Origin: Conchocele bisecta
Taxonomy: Eukaryota > Mollusca > Bivalvia > Lucinida > Thyasiridae
DNA: 64,000 nucleotides
Direction: 5' to 3'
NCBI GenBank assembly: GCA_029237695.1
Contig: CM055266.1
Coordinates: forward strand, 108,083,370-108,147,369
Shown one piece after another: positions 54,273-62,973 of the stretch. Numbering within the stretch: the first letter of the stretch is position 1; each line of letters starts with the position of its first letter. Under the pieces are notes generated by a model, which did no database searches, had not been told where the DNA came from, and worked only from the letters and a program-made list of their open reading frames with translations. Made by a program: the position numbers and the translations under genes.

Positions 54273-54696
54273 TTATACCCCTGGCATACAAATTATGTCG
54301 AGGGGTATACAGGGATTCCGCTGGGGAAAATAAAGAAATCGCCACTTCAAAAAAAATAAAACAATTGGCGATAAAAAATTACAATTTTCGAAAAAAAAAA
54401 TAAAAAAATTGTAATTTTTTATCACCAATTGCGAAAGTGGCGATCGCCAGCGGAATCCCTGGGTATATAGTTTTTGTATTTCCATCTGTCCGTAAGATTT
54501 GCATTAAAGTTTTTGGTATCCATTATCTCTGCAACCGCAAGTTGGATTGATTTGAAAATGAATATACTTCTTTAGCATCATCCATAAATTCATTCTATAG
54601 CCCATCCATGCGGCTTTCATGCCCATGATCAAGGCCAAATGACCAGGATCAGGAGTCTGCCACTGTTATCCGTGAGCCCCTGCTCACTTGCTCTAG
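54273..54696 (+). mobile_element. Rolling-circle-like element, family C, host of a MITE
   Basis: TTATACCCCTGGCATACAAA and inverted GAGGGGTATA at the 5' end. TCTGTCCGTAAGATTTGCAT follows the MITE. The 3' hairpin GTGAGCCCCTGCTCAC, TTGCT, CTAG. Confidence 0.82.
54310..54461. mobile_element. M8 palindromic MITE with a 6-bp target duplication
   Basis: CAGGGATTCCGCTGG at the left, CCAGCGGAATCCCTG at the right, and arms continuing GCGAT, CACTT. GGTATA at 54304-54309 is repeated at 54462-54467. Removing the element and one copy restores GAGGGGTATATAG, as seen at 49754. Confidence 0.9.
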
Positions 54697-54952
54697 TGTC
54701 TTGTGTGAGGGGATCTGCTTAAAGTAATGATGGCATTACCTGTTTTATGTATTGACGTTTTGTATCAATTACTTTTTTGCATTATTTTAATATTGCTGTA
54801 TTACTTGTATAGATAAGTATACGTTTAGAAATCAGAAAGTTTTGCAAGTGCACAGTATGGAAGAAAGTGGATTTTTACTGGTGTTTGTGTCAAAAATCAG
54901 TAACCACACACATTCAGTGAAACAAACTCTTCAACATTTGTTGATATCTGTA

Positions 54953-55172
54953 TATGTGGCTGTGACTGGAGACGTGGGGTTTATGGGTTTTGCGACCAGT
55001 GTACATCCCGATCAGTCTGTGCATCTGCACTGTTCGCCATTCCATCAACTACACACCCGTCATGCTTCTAACAAGCAATATAGATCGTTTTCAGCTACAG
55101 GAGTGCTATTTGATCAGGAGCTATACTGGTCACAAATCCCATAAGCCCCATTTTTCCAGCCACAGCCACAAA
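54953..55172 (+). mobile_element. M1 foldback MITE
   Basis: ATGTGGCTGTGACTGGAGAC at the left, CAGCCACAGCCACAAATATG at the right. CATGCTTCTAACAAGCAATA and AGGAGCTATACTGGTCACAA lie inside. Confidence 0.85.
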
Positions 55173-55219
55173 TATGCCCACTTACAAAACTTTCTGATCA
55201 CCCCTCGTAGAAATCAAGT

Positions 55220-55465
55220 TTGAACCCTTTCACCCCTAAGTAACTGGAATTGATTTTGATATGTTAATTTTGCAACCAATCCGACCATCACATAATGTTT
55301 TTCAGACTAGTCCATTTATAAAAAGAGGGTGTTTTTGTTCCCAAAAATATGAAAAATACTTGCAAAAAGTGCAGCTCCTGATGAGACGGCTCGTCACGAG
55401 CCGGCTCATCTGGATCTACACTTTTTGCCAATACCACTGTACAGGCCTGTAGGGTTGAAAGTGTT
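55220..55465. mobile_element. M3 foldback MITE
   Basis: TTGAACCCTTTCACCCCTAA at the left, GTAGGGTTGAAAGTGTT at the right. The inner hairpin is CTCCTGATGAGACGGCTCGT facing ACGAGCCGGCTCATCTGG. Confidence 0.8.
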
Positions 55466-55496
55466 ATGATTCACAATTTCTCCATTATCCATCCAC

Positions 55497-55943
55497 ATGT
55501 ACATATGCACAATCACAATAATTGACCACCACAATCTGATCAAACGTGTGGGTGGAAGGTGGGTGCAAGCGATGGGTAATTTAACGATCGGGGTTCATCC
55601 TTACCGGAATTTCGACTGGAGACCTGGTTTGGCCCTCACATACGTCTTTGGCATTTTGTATGTGACAGTTGAATCTGGTTATACCCCTTATGTGAGTATT
55701 ACGATTATTCGTAATCCTATTTTAGGGGAAGGAGCCAAGCGACTGTGGTGTGGTATGGACCTGCCACCACGTCAGGTTATTCTAATTTCAGGGCTGAATA
55801 TATTGTTTCTCGATGTAAATATTCAGTTCTGATTTTGGAATTTTCCCCCCAATGCAGCAGGTTAAAACGGGATCGAACCCGTTTGCCCGGCCTTACATGA
55901 CCTTAGCTGTTGATAGGCCGTTAAACACCAATAAACAAACTGA
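55497..55943 (+). mobile_element. Family R retroposon-like copy, fullest
   Basis: GTGTGGGTGGAAGGTGGGTG, TTAACGATCGGGGTTCATCC, TGGTTTGGCCCTCACATACG, GGTATGGACCTGCCACCACG, CGGGATCGAACCCGTTTGCC, TTGATAGGCCGTTAAACACC, AATAAACAAAC. The AAAC tail suggests a SINE or a LINE 3' end. A tRNA-like B box could be GGATCGAACCC, but no convincing A box is seen. Confidence 0.72.
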
Positions 55944-56029
55944 TCAAACATGGCTAACTTTGGCGGCAGGATATAGTCTGAGCAGTGTGAAAACTTCTTG
56001 ATTTTTTATGCCAACGTGGTAGCTTCCTT

Positions 56030-56510
56030 ATGATGTGGTTGTTGGTTGGGATCATGTGATGGGTAATTTAACGATCGGGAGTCGTCCTTACCGGACCCCT
56101 GTAGCCTATTTCACCAAAATTGCAAAGCATACTTTTCTAGCAAAGTATACTTTGAGGGAGTAATCATTTACTTTTCCCGAAATGCATTATTTCATACAGA
56201 ACTAACGACTGCATGTATTTGATGATTAAAAGGATGCAGAATTATTATACTGAATTTATTACATTATCACAGCCAAAATGGCTGTGATAATGTAATAGAT
56301 TCAGTACAATAAAAATTAATAAATTTATCCTAAAATTGAAAATTTCTCCCTCGAAGTATACTTTGCTAGAAAAGTATACTTTGCAATGTTGGTGAAATAA
56401 GCTACTGGTTTGACCCTCAGGTCTTGTATGTGAGAGTTGATGTGGAACCAAACCCGTTAGCCCAGCCTTAAAATGACCTTGCCTGATGATAGGCCTTTAA
56501 ACACAAATAA
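56030..56510 (+). mobile_element. Family R copy interrupted by M4
   Basis: TTGGTTGGGATCATGTGATG, TTAACGATCGGGAGTCGTCC, then M4 at 56101-56406, then GGTTTGACCCTCAGGTCTTG, GATGATAGGCCTTTAAACAC. Confidence 0.68.
56101..56406. mobile_element. M4 long-palindrome MITE, copy 4
   Basis: GTAGCCTATTTCACCAAAAT at the left, TTGGTGAAATAAGCTACTG at the right. Central ACATTATCACAGCCAAAATG, GCTGTGATAATGT. Confidence 0.92.
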
Positions 56511-56749
56511 TAGCTGTTGCTGAGACATGTGGCATATTTTCTATATTTACCAAGTGAAATAAATACCTGATATATGAAACTTAATACAAACCAAAAATGG
56601 AAATAAATTTTATAGAAGGTCTAGGAAGTGATATTTTGCATTTTTTATGTTGAATGACACTTAATAAACCACCAACCCACTGTTCCAACATTTCGCTCCA
56701 AACACCCTATAATCCACAAAGTGTCGATAGAAATTTGATTTGCCACTGC

Positions 56750-56809
56750 AGGAAAAGGCTATGGATGGAGCCGGATATGCTCTGGATGGTGACCGAATAT
56801 ACAGCAATT
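56750..56809 (+). other. Weak candidate for a terminal exon
   Basis: After TTTGCCACTGCAG (ending 56749) one frame reads EKAMDGAGYALDGDRIYSN then TAG. It is coding-like in composition, but the phase does not fit a direct join to the exon ending at 49660. The compatible frame reads KRLWMEPDMLWMV instead. An extra exon would be needed. I could not match either to a known ARH C-terminus. Confidence 0.15.
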
Positions 56810-56927
56810 AGGTCAGCCGGCGCTGTCGGAGCATATATGTGTATCTATAGACAAGTCTTATAAATAGGTTGCTGAACATGGAAAATGACGAGTAATTTCC
56901 TTGAACCTTCTTCCGGACGAGAAGCAT

Positions 56928-57096
56928 AGGTGGAAGACTCTGACCTAGGACCCAATACTTGGCTCATTTGGAAAACGTTACCCCACCCACCCATTTCCAT
57001 ACACTATACCTTACAGACTGTAAGGTATAGTGTATGGAAATGGGTGGGTGGGGTAACGTTTCCCAAATGAGCCAAGTAGGTCCGAGTCTTCCACCT
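56928..57096. repeat. GC-rich near-perfect palindrome, arms about 80 bp
   Basis: GGTGGAAGACTC, CTTGGCTCATTTGG, AACGTTACCCCACCCACCCA, TTTCCATACACTATACCTTA face TAAGGTATAGTGTATGGAAA, TGGGTGGGTGGGGTAACGTT, CCAAATGAGCCAAG, GAGTCTTCCACC. The loop is only a few bases. No other copy is seen in the window. Confidence 0.92.
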
Positions 57097-57486
57097 GTGG
57101 CTAGAAGTGGCGGAATTTGATGGTTTGACGTCACGTTACTTACTGTTTATACTTGTGATATTCCAAGTTTAGTTACCTATTTATAAGATTGGTCAATAGC
57201 TAGAACTGTCATTTTATCAGGGTCATTAATATGATTTATAACCATTTACATTTTATATGTTATATACTTGTATTCATATATTATCTAACTAGCTGTGATA
57301 CTCCTGCCATGTGTGTAATCTGTCCCTGTAAATATGTGTTGTCAATACCGTTGTCATGGTTACTATTTGCTTATTCCTGTCTGCTGGAATATACAGAGGA
57401 CAGCTACTGATGTTTGATTTCTTGAATATCTATAAAGAATACCAGGCTAGTGTCTTTTGATATCAAGTTTATCGGACAAGGCTAGA
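57097..57486. other. AT-rich, nothing recognised
   Basis: No exon or family repeat is supported, apart from CCAGGCTAGTGTCTTTTGAT near 57440, which echoes 53711 (CCAGGCTAGTGTCTTGGCAT). Confidence 0.4.
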
Positions 57487-57712
57487 CAACGTTGCACTCT
57501 GCATCAGCGTAAAATGTTTCGCATAAAAAATGCACCAGTTTCCTGATGAGGTGCCACTCAACTCAAATTAGAGGTATGAACACATTTTTCATCTAGTAAC
57601 CTGCGTAAATTTCTTGTGCCGGAGGACAATGTATTTGTGGGTGTAACTGAATGGAATTTATCAGGAATCCGGCGCCTATTTCGACGTGAAACAGTTTACG
57701 CCAGCGCAGCAC
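57487..57712. repeat. Family Z foldback repeat, copy 2
   Basis: GCATCAGCGTAAAATGTTTC, AATGCACCAGTTTCCTGATG, AAATTTCTTGTGCCGG, TATTTCGACGTGAAACAG. It matches 53290-53565. Confidence 0.68.
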
Positions 57713-57783
57713 GAGTGATTACACACTGCTGGAATTAGGTCTTGTGTATAACATTTGGAGGAATACATCGAGTGATCATTGAA

Positions 57784-58021
57784 TGTGGCTGTGACTCGAG
57801 AAATGGGGCTTATGGGTTTTGCAACCAGTGTAGATCCAGATCAGCCTGTGCATCTGCAGTTTGATCAGGACCTGCACTGTTCGCTATTCCATCAATGAAA
57901 TACCCGTCATGCTTCTAATAAGCAATATAGATCATTATCAGGCTACAGGAGTGTTCTATTTGATCAGGAGCTACACTGGCCACAAATCCCATAAGACCCA
58001 TTTCTTCAGTCACAGCCACAA
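57784..58021 (+). mobile_element. M1 foldback MITE, best-preserved copy
   Basis: TGTGGCTGTGACTCGAGAAA at the left, TTTCTTCAGTCACAGCCACA at the right. TTGCAACCAGTGTAGATCCA, GCATGCTTCTAATAAGCAA-type core, CAGGAGCTACACTGGCCACA. Confidence 0.88.
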
Positions 58022-58117
58022 ATGATCAATAAATATTGCAGTCAATGACATTGAAGTTAAATGAACATTCCATTAACGATGACCATTCCTTGTTGTGTAT
58101 GTTGTGTTTCCATTGTA

Positions 58118-58185
58118 CAGTGGAACCTCTCTAAACCGGACACCCTGGGAGGGCCCAGGGTGTCCGGTTTAGAGGGGTTCCACTG
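58118..58185. mobile_element. Tigger-like tip-to-tip palindrome with TA flanks
   Basis: CAGTGGAACCTCTCTAAACC and GGACACCCTGG face CCAGGGTGTCC and GGTTTAGAGGGGTTCCACTG. TA sits on both sides. It is a minimal derivative consisting of little more than the two ends. A related decayed one is at 58255-58322. Confidence 0.85.
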
Positions 58186-58254
58186 TAATTAAGCACTCGA
58201 TGGCCAATTGTTGTCATTTCCCGTTATGAACAGACAGGACAATGACATAAATGA

Positions 58255-58322
58255 CATTGGAACCGATCTAAATTAGACACAATAGGGTCCCCAGGGTGTT
58301 CGGTTTAGAGGGGTTCCACTGT
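58255..58322. mobile_element. Second Tigger-like tip pair, decayed
   Basis: TTGGAACCGATCTAAATTAG at the left and GGTTTAGAGGGGTTCCACTG then TA at the right. Confidence 0.65.
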
Positions 58323-58489
58323 ATAAAGCTCACTGTTCTGCCATAAGTCTAGCGAGACAGTTTAGCATATTTTAGCTGTGCATTTTCTATAAAAAAATAA
58401 TTACTTGTAAACCCGACTATTTAATCAAATGGGTATTGTAATAAATGAAGCATATATGATTGTGTATATCGTTACTATTTCGCAACTCC
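58323..58489. other. AT-rich, nothing recognised
   Basis: No feature supported. Confidence 0.35.
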
Positions 58490-58872
58490 TAAATGGACCG
58501 TTACGCCATATATGGTGGGTGGTTGGTCGGGCAAAAGCGATGGCGTAAAGTAAAGGTATTGGTTCCTCCTTATAGGAATCACGGTTTGGCCCTCGGGTAC
58601 GTTTTTATCTTTGGCTCTTTTGTTACCTGGGAGTTGAATTGGGTTATTGCCCATTATAAAAGTATTAATATTATTACTGATCCTACTGCTTTTGGGAGGG
58701 GGCCAAGTGATTCTGGTGTGGCGAGGACCTGGCATTAGATCATAATTATTCTGATTTCAGGGCTGAATATAGTTTTTTTTATTGTAAATATTCAGTTCTG
58801 ATTTTGGGATTTTTCTCCAATTTGTACATGTACATGTACTTGAACAACAAACAACTTGTACCAACAAACAAA
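58490..58872 (+). mobile_element. Family R retroposon-like copy
   Basis: GGTGGGTGGTTGGTCGGGCA, GGTTCCTCCTTATAGGAATC, TTTGGCCCTCGGGTACGTTT, AATTGGGTTATTGCCCATTA, GTGGCGAGGACCTGGCATTA, ATTCAGTTCTGATTTTGG, AACAAACAAACAA. Confidence 0.75.
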
Positions 58873-58889
58873 CAAAAACACCATAGATG

Positions 58890-58952
58890 ACCAGTGTAGC
58901 CCCCAGATCTATCAGACTGTGCAGTCTGATCAGGACCTACACTGACCACTAA
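58890..58952. mobile_element. M1 core fragment
   Basis: GACCAGTGTAGCCCCCAGAT, CAGTCTGATCAGGACCTACA and CTGACCACTAAATGG form a short palindrome of M1 inner text. Confidence 0.6.
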
Positions 58953-58954
58953 AT

Positions 58955-59180
58955 GGTGCTTTGCGGCCCATCTGTAGGAGGCAGGTGGGAGTATGTGAAG
59001 GGTAAATTTAGATGGGATTCATCCTTACTGGAATCGGATCCTGATATCCCAGGTTTGGCTCTCGTGTACATTTTATTTTTTGGCTTTCCTGTTACTCGAG
59101 AGTTGAATTTGGTTATACCCATTATAAAAGTAGTAGGATTAGTACTAATACTATTACTTTTCGGGAGTGGGACTAATTGA
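58955..59180 (+). mobile_element. Family R left part
   Basis: TAGGAGGCAGGTGGGAGTAT, GGTTTGGCTCTCGTGTACAT, CTGTTACTCGAGAGTTGAAT, GGTTATACCCATTATAAAAG. It runs directly into the next copy. Confidence 0.65.
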
Positions 59181-59642
59181 CTTGGTGGGTGGTGGTCGGG
59201 CGAACGAGACGGCGTAAATTAACGGTAGGGGTTCCTCCTTATAGGAATCGGAATCACGATTTGCCTGGTTTGGCCCTCGGGTACGTTTTTATCTTTGGCT
59301 CCTTTGTTACCTGGGAGTTGAATTGGGTTATTGCCCATTATAAAGTAGCAAGATTATTACTGATCCTACTGCTTTTGGGAGGGGCCAAGTGATTGTGGTG
59401 TGGCGAGGACCTGGCATCAGATCAGGATTATTCTGATTTCAGGACTGAATATAGTTTTGTTATTGTAAATATTCAGTTCTGATTTTGGGATTTTCCCCCC
59501 ATTTGTATAATATGTACTTGAACATGTACATGTACTTGTACAGGTAATATATGGGATTTAGTACTAAACCCATTGACCCGGACTTAAATGACCTTAGCTG
59601 TTGACAGGCCGTTAAACCCCAACAAACAAACAAACAAACAAA
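59181..59642 (+). mobile_element. Family R retroposon-like copy with AAAC tail
   Basis: GTGGGTGGTGGTCGGGCGAA, TTTGGCCCTCGGGTACGTTT, GGCGAGGACCTGGCATCAGA, TTGACAGGCCGTTAAACCCC, AACAAACAAACAAACAAAC. It is the clearest 3' tail in the window. Confidence 0.78.
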
Positions 59643-59765
59643 CTAATTGACTCGGGGGGGGGGGGGGTGTGGTGAGGACCTGGCATAAGGCCAGGATATT
59701 CTAATTTCAGGGCGGAATATATATTTTTCTGTAAATACTCTGTTATGATTGAACATAGAGATGAG
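59643..59765 (+). mobile_element. Family R middle fragment after a G-run
   Basis: GTGGTGAGGACCTGGCATAA, AATTTCAGGGCGGAATATAT, TTTTTCTGTAAATACTCTG. It shows the uninterrupted form of the family A2 target. Confidence 0.65.
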
Positions 59766-59877
59766 CCGTAAACCATCAATCGAACATTATGTATGCCTCT
59801 GAATCGCAGTTTTGATCAATCAGATTGTATAAGCAGACATGATGATCTACACTGGTCTGAAATTTATACTGAATTTG

Positions 59878-60122
59878 GTTAACCATTTCACCCATAAGTA
59901 ACTGGAATGGATTTTGATATGCTAATTCCCAAACAATACAATCGACACAAAACAATTTTCAGACTAGTCAATTTATAAACAGGGGATGTATTTTTTCTCT
60001 AAAAATATGAAAATTACTCACAAAAAGTGAAGATCCTGATGAGACGGCTCGTCACAAGCCAGCTCATCTGGATCTACACTTTGCAGACAGCGCCATAGAT
60101 GGCTGTAGTGTTGAAAGTGTTG
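59878..60122. mobile_element. M3 foldback MITE
   Basis: TTAACCATTTCACCCATAAG at the left, GTAGTGTTGAAAGTGTTGA at the right. Inner hairpin: CCTGATGAGACGGCTCGTC facing AAGCCAGCTCATCTGG. Confidence 0.78.
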
Positions 60123-60127
60123 AGATG

Positions 60128-60312
60128 TGGCAAGTAGCACTTGAGTTATTGAGTTCTTTGTCTTGCCGTGATAAATATGTAACCAAATTTGGTTACACTC
60201 CGTCAAAGTAGAACTCAAGTTATTGCATAAATAAATAGAGTTCTTTGTCTTGCCGTGATAAATATGCAACCATATTTGGTTACACTCCGTCAAGTACAAC
60301 TCGAGTTATTGC
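60128..60312. repeat. Tandem duplication of about 95 bp
   Basis: GAGTTCTTTGTCTTGCCGTG, ATAAATATGTAACCA and TTTGGTTACACTCCGTCAA occur at 60149 and 60239. Confidence 0.88.
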
Positions 60313-60714
60313 GCAGACAAGCTGTGTCGGACGCCGACCAACCATACAGGGTGAATACATAATACATCTACGGATGTATAAAAATTAATAAATAAACACG
60401 TAATAGGCACGAAAGAAATTAATGTCGGCTTATACCGGTACTATGCATTGGACATCGTAAATGAAACACAAAATCCATTTTTATTTGTGATCCCAGATTT
60501 TATTTATGTATTATTTTTTTTACAAAATAAGTAAAATAATATTCACAAAATACCACGCAAATTGATACCCATGTAAAATACTATAATGGATACTGATATG
60601 GAATTCTTCACGTTATAGGCAGGATAAACTTAATACGGTAACAAGTGTCAACAATGTACATTAACAAGTCGAATAAACACATAAAACACGCAATGATGGA
60701 TACATAGAGGATAT
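60313..60714. other. AT-rich, nothing recognised
   Basis: No exon, RNA gene or recognised repeat. Confidence 0.4.
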
Positions 60715-60897
60715 TCATATTTTTGCAACGAATATGACATATGTTCATCTCGTGGTGTGAAATGTCCATATTTCACGAGTGAAATATGGACATTTCACAC
60801 CACGAGATGAACATATATGTCAACGGCACTCGTGAAATATGGACATTTTACACCACCAGATGAACATATATGTTATATTCGTTGCAAAAATATGAAT
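60715..60897. repeat. Compound palindrome with a third partial arm
   Basis: TTCATATTTTTGCAACGAAT, CATCTCGTGGTGTGAAATGT and CCATATTTCACGAGTG face their inverses. GAAATATGGACATTTCACAC recurs once more as GAAATATGGACATTTTACAC. Outer ends: TTTTTGCAACGAATATGACA and ATATTCGTTGCAAAAATA. Confidence 0.85.
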
Positions 60898-61135
60898 TCT
60901 ATTTATTATATACTGCTCCATGGAAATTAGCAGTTTTTTAGGCTGTATACGGTAATGAATGTATTTGCAGCATATTTGCGCTGTTTTGTGCAGATGGCCG
61001 TTATGAATACAGATAGCGGAAATAGACGTATTTTCACCGAAAGTTGTTTATTTCATCGATGAGAACATATGACTTTTATTTACATCGTATAACTATGTAT
61101 TTGACAGTTTAACCTCTTTCAATACCAAATACCAG

Positions 61136-61674
61136 TCTACTGTCTGTTTCATGAAACCTGCCCAAATTTTACCACTATATAAATAATGCAAGAACAATGT
61201 TTTTCAACAATATTAAATTATAGCAAAATTTAAGAATGAGCCTACTTTTTATTTTGTGAAATTTGGTCCAATATTGATTTTATTGCGCAAAAACAATTTC
61301 CACATGTTAAATCCCCAAGATGGGTTTTAACATGGGGAAATTTTTCTAATTTCAGAAATGGACCGATTTTCAAAATGTAACTTCTTTTCTTAGATCATTT
61401 CCAAGCTATCTAACTACCGGTAGGTGTCCGAATCAATTTCTAATTTTTTTTCAACTTCTCAAGGTTCTCCACATTTTTTTCCCCCCATGTTAAATTCCCA
61501 TAGAGAACTAATTTTTCGTAATAAAATCAATATTTGAACAAATTTCACGAAAATAAATAAAAAACGGCTCATTCTTAAATATTGATAACATTTAATATTA
61601 TCGAGAAAAAAATAATTGTTTTTGCATTGTTTATATGGCCGTAAAATTTGGACAGGTATGAAACAGACAGTAGT
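61136..61674. mobile_element. Family Y TIR element, copy 2
   Basis: CTACTGTCTGTTTCATGAAA, CCTGCCCAAATTTTAC, AATGCAAGAACAATG face CATTGTTTATATGGCCG, GTAAAATTTGGACAGG, TATGAAACAGACAGTAG. It is related to 28103-29017. The middle has CATGTTAAATTCCC twice in inverted form. Confidence 0.75.
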
Positions 61675-61905
61675 GGATAAGGCATCCGCCTTGCAACTGG
61701 GAGGTCGAAGGTTCGAGCCTCCACTCGGACTGATGTGGCCGGTTGGTGAACCGCCAGCTAGTTAAACTTAATGGCAGCAATTGCCTTTCTGTCGGGTGCC
61801 TGGCATAAATGATAGGAATTTGGAAGTATTGGTTCTTCGATTGAGTGTCAAATAAGTAGAATATGACTGATTCCTTCAATATGGGTGACACTAAAATAAA
61901 CAAAC
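61662..61905 (+). mobile_element. tRNA-derived SINE adjoining family Y
   Basis: AGTAGTGGATAAGGCATCCG (A-box-like TAGTGGATAAGG) and GTCGAAGGTTCGAGCCTCCA (B box GGTTCGAGCC), 34 bp apart. They are followed by a body with GGCCGGTTGGTGAACCGCC and GTCGGGTGCCTGGCATAAAT, and a tail CACTAAAATAAACAAAC. The arms do not fold into a functional tRNA. Confidence 0.72.
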
Positions 61906-62161
61906 TTTTACCAAATACCATATTGCATTGCATTGCGAACAGTGTAGATCCAGATAAGCCGGCGTGTTACGATACAAGATTTTATTTCCAATTATGTGTC
62001 CATAAGACAAATAATTGCCTACTTTGATTATAATGATTTGAAAACATGTCCACAAAAAGAGCAACCTGAAACTGTGACTGTGAAATATGGATCGATTGTA
62101 CATGCAGATAGAAATATGTACCTGAATTAATAGCAGCAGTGGTGAACATGATCATGGGTCT
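61906..62161. other. M1-like trace, otherwise nothing
   Basis: GCGAACAGTGTAGATCCAGA at 61936 is M1/M3 text. No exon is supported. Confidence 0.4.
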
Positions 62162-62407
62162 GGGGCCAGTTTCACTAACCTTCGTGCGCCTAAAATGTTT
62201 GTAAGTGCAAAATTACTATAGTTCGTAAATTTCACATTATCAATATTTTTTTTTTAAACAATTTTTGTATTTACATTTATTGAGCATAGGCTGCATATGC
62301 AGCCTATGCTCAATAAATGTAAATACATCAATTGAAACTTACAGACGATCCTAAATTTGCACTTACGAACATTTTAGTCGTACGAAGTTTAGTGAAACGG
62401 GCCGCTG
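62162..62407. mobile_element. M5 foldback MITE, complete copy
   Basis: GGGGCCAGTTTCACTAACCT, CCTAAAATGTTTGTAAGTGC at the left face GCACTTACGAACATTTTAGT and AAGTTTAGTGAAACGGGCC. The centre ATTTATTGAGCATAGGCTGC facing GCAGCCTATGCTCAATAAAT is a perfect palindrome. Confidence 0.88.
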
Positions 62408-62559
62408 GTCAACAAGCGCAGCCAACTCATCTGCACTGTTTGAATACATGCAATAGAGATTTTCACACAATGGTGTTATTCCTTAAAATTAAAGAATTTA
62501 AATAATACCACATCATATGCATGCTGCATGAGAAGATAGATGGGTATGAAGTTAACCCT

Positions 62560-62690
62560 GAAGTTAACCCTTTCAAAACTAGAGACCAATTTTCTGATAA
62601 ATGCAAACAGTGTAGATCATGATGAGCTGGCTCATAATGAGCCGTCTCATCAAGATCTGCACCATTAATGGATAAAATTTCTTTTTTTTC
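62560..62690. mobile_element. M3 partial copy
   Basis: GTTAACCCTTTCAAAACTAG, AACAGTGTAGATCATGATGA, GCTGGCTCATAATGAGCCG, TCTCATCAAGATCTGCACC. The right end is missing. Confidence 0.7.
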
Positions 62691-62734
62691 AAAATGACCC
62701 TATATTTCTGCATAATGAAACGTCTCAAACTACA

Positions 62735-62853
62735 ATAAATGTAAATCCAATAATTGTTTATAAGAACACATTGTTAATGTGAAATTTACAGACTATCATA
62801 ATTTTGCACTTACGAACATTTTAGTCGTACAAAGTTTAGTGAAGCGGCCCCCA
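62735..62853. mobile_element. M5 right half
   Basis: CAATAAATGTAAATCCAATA, TTTACAGACTATCATAATTT, GCACTTACGAACATTTTAGT, CAAAGTTTAGTGAAGCGGCC. Confidence 0.75.
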
Positions 62854-62931
62854 GATGAATAGACAGCGGCTGTGATAATCTTGCTCATGGCCAGGTTATA
62901 CAAATTCTTTCAAAATATGAACTCAATTATT

Positions 62932-62973
62932 ATACTGAATGGCTGTGATAATGTAATAAATTCAGTGTAATAA
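62932..62973. mobile_element. M4 copy 5, left remnant
   Basis: TATTATACTGAAT then GGCTGTGATAATGTAATAAA, TTCAGTGTAATAA. The left arm is deleted. The right arm continues at 63943. Confidence 0.78.

Noticed and set aside
61662..61735. Functional tRNA gene
   Set aside because: A and B boxes are present, but acceptor and anticodon stems do not pair, and SINE body text follows directly.
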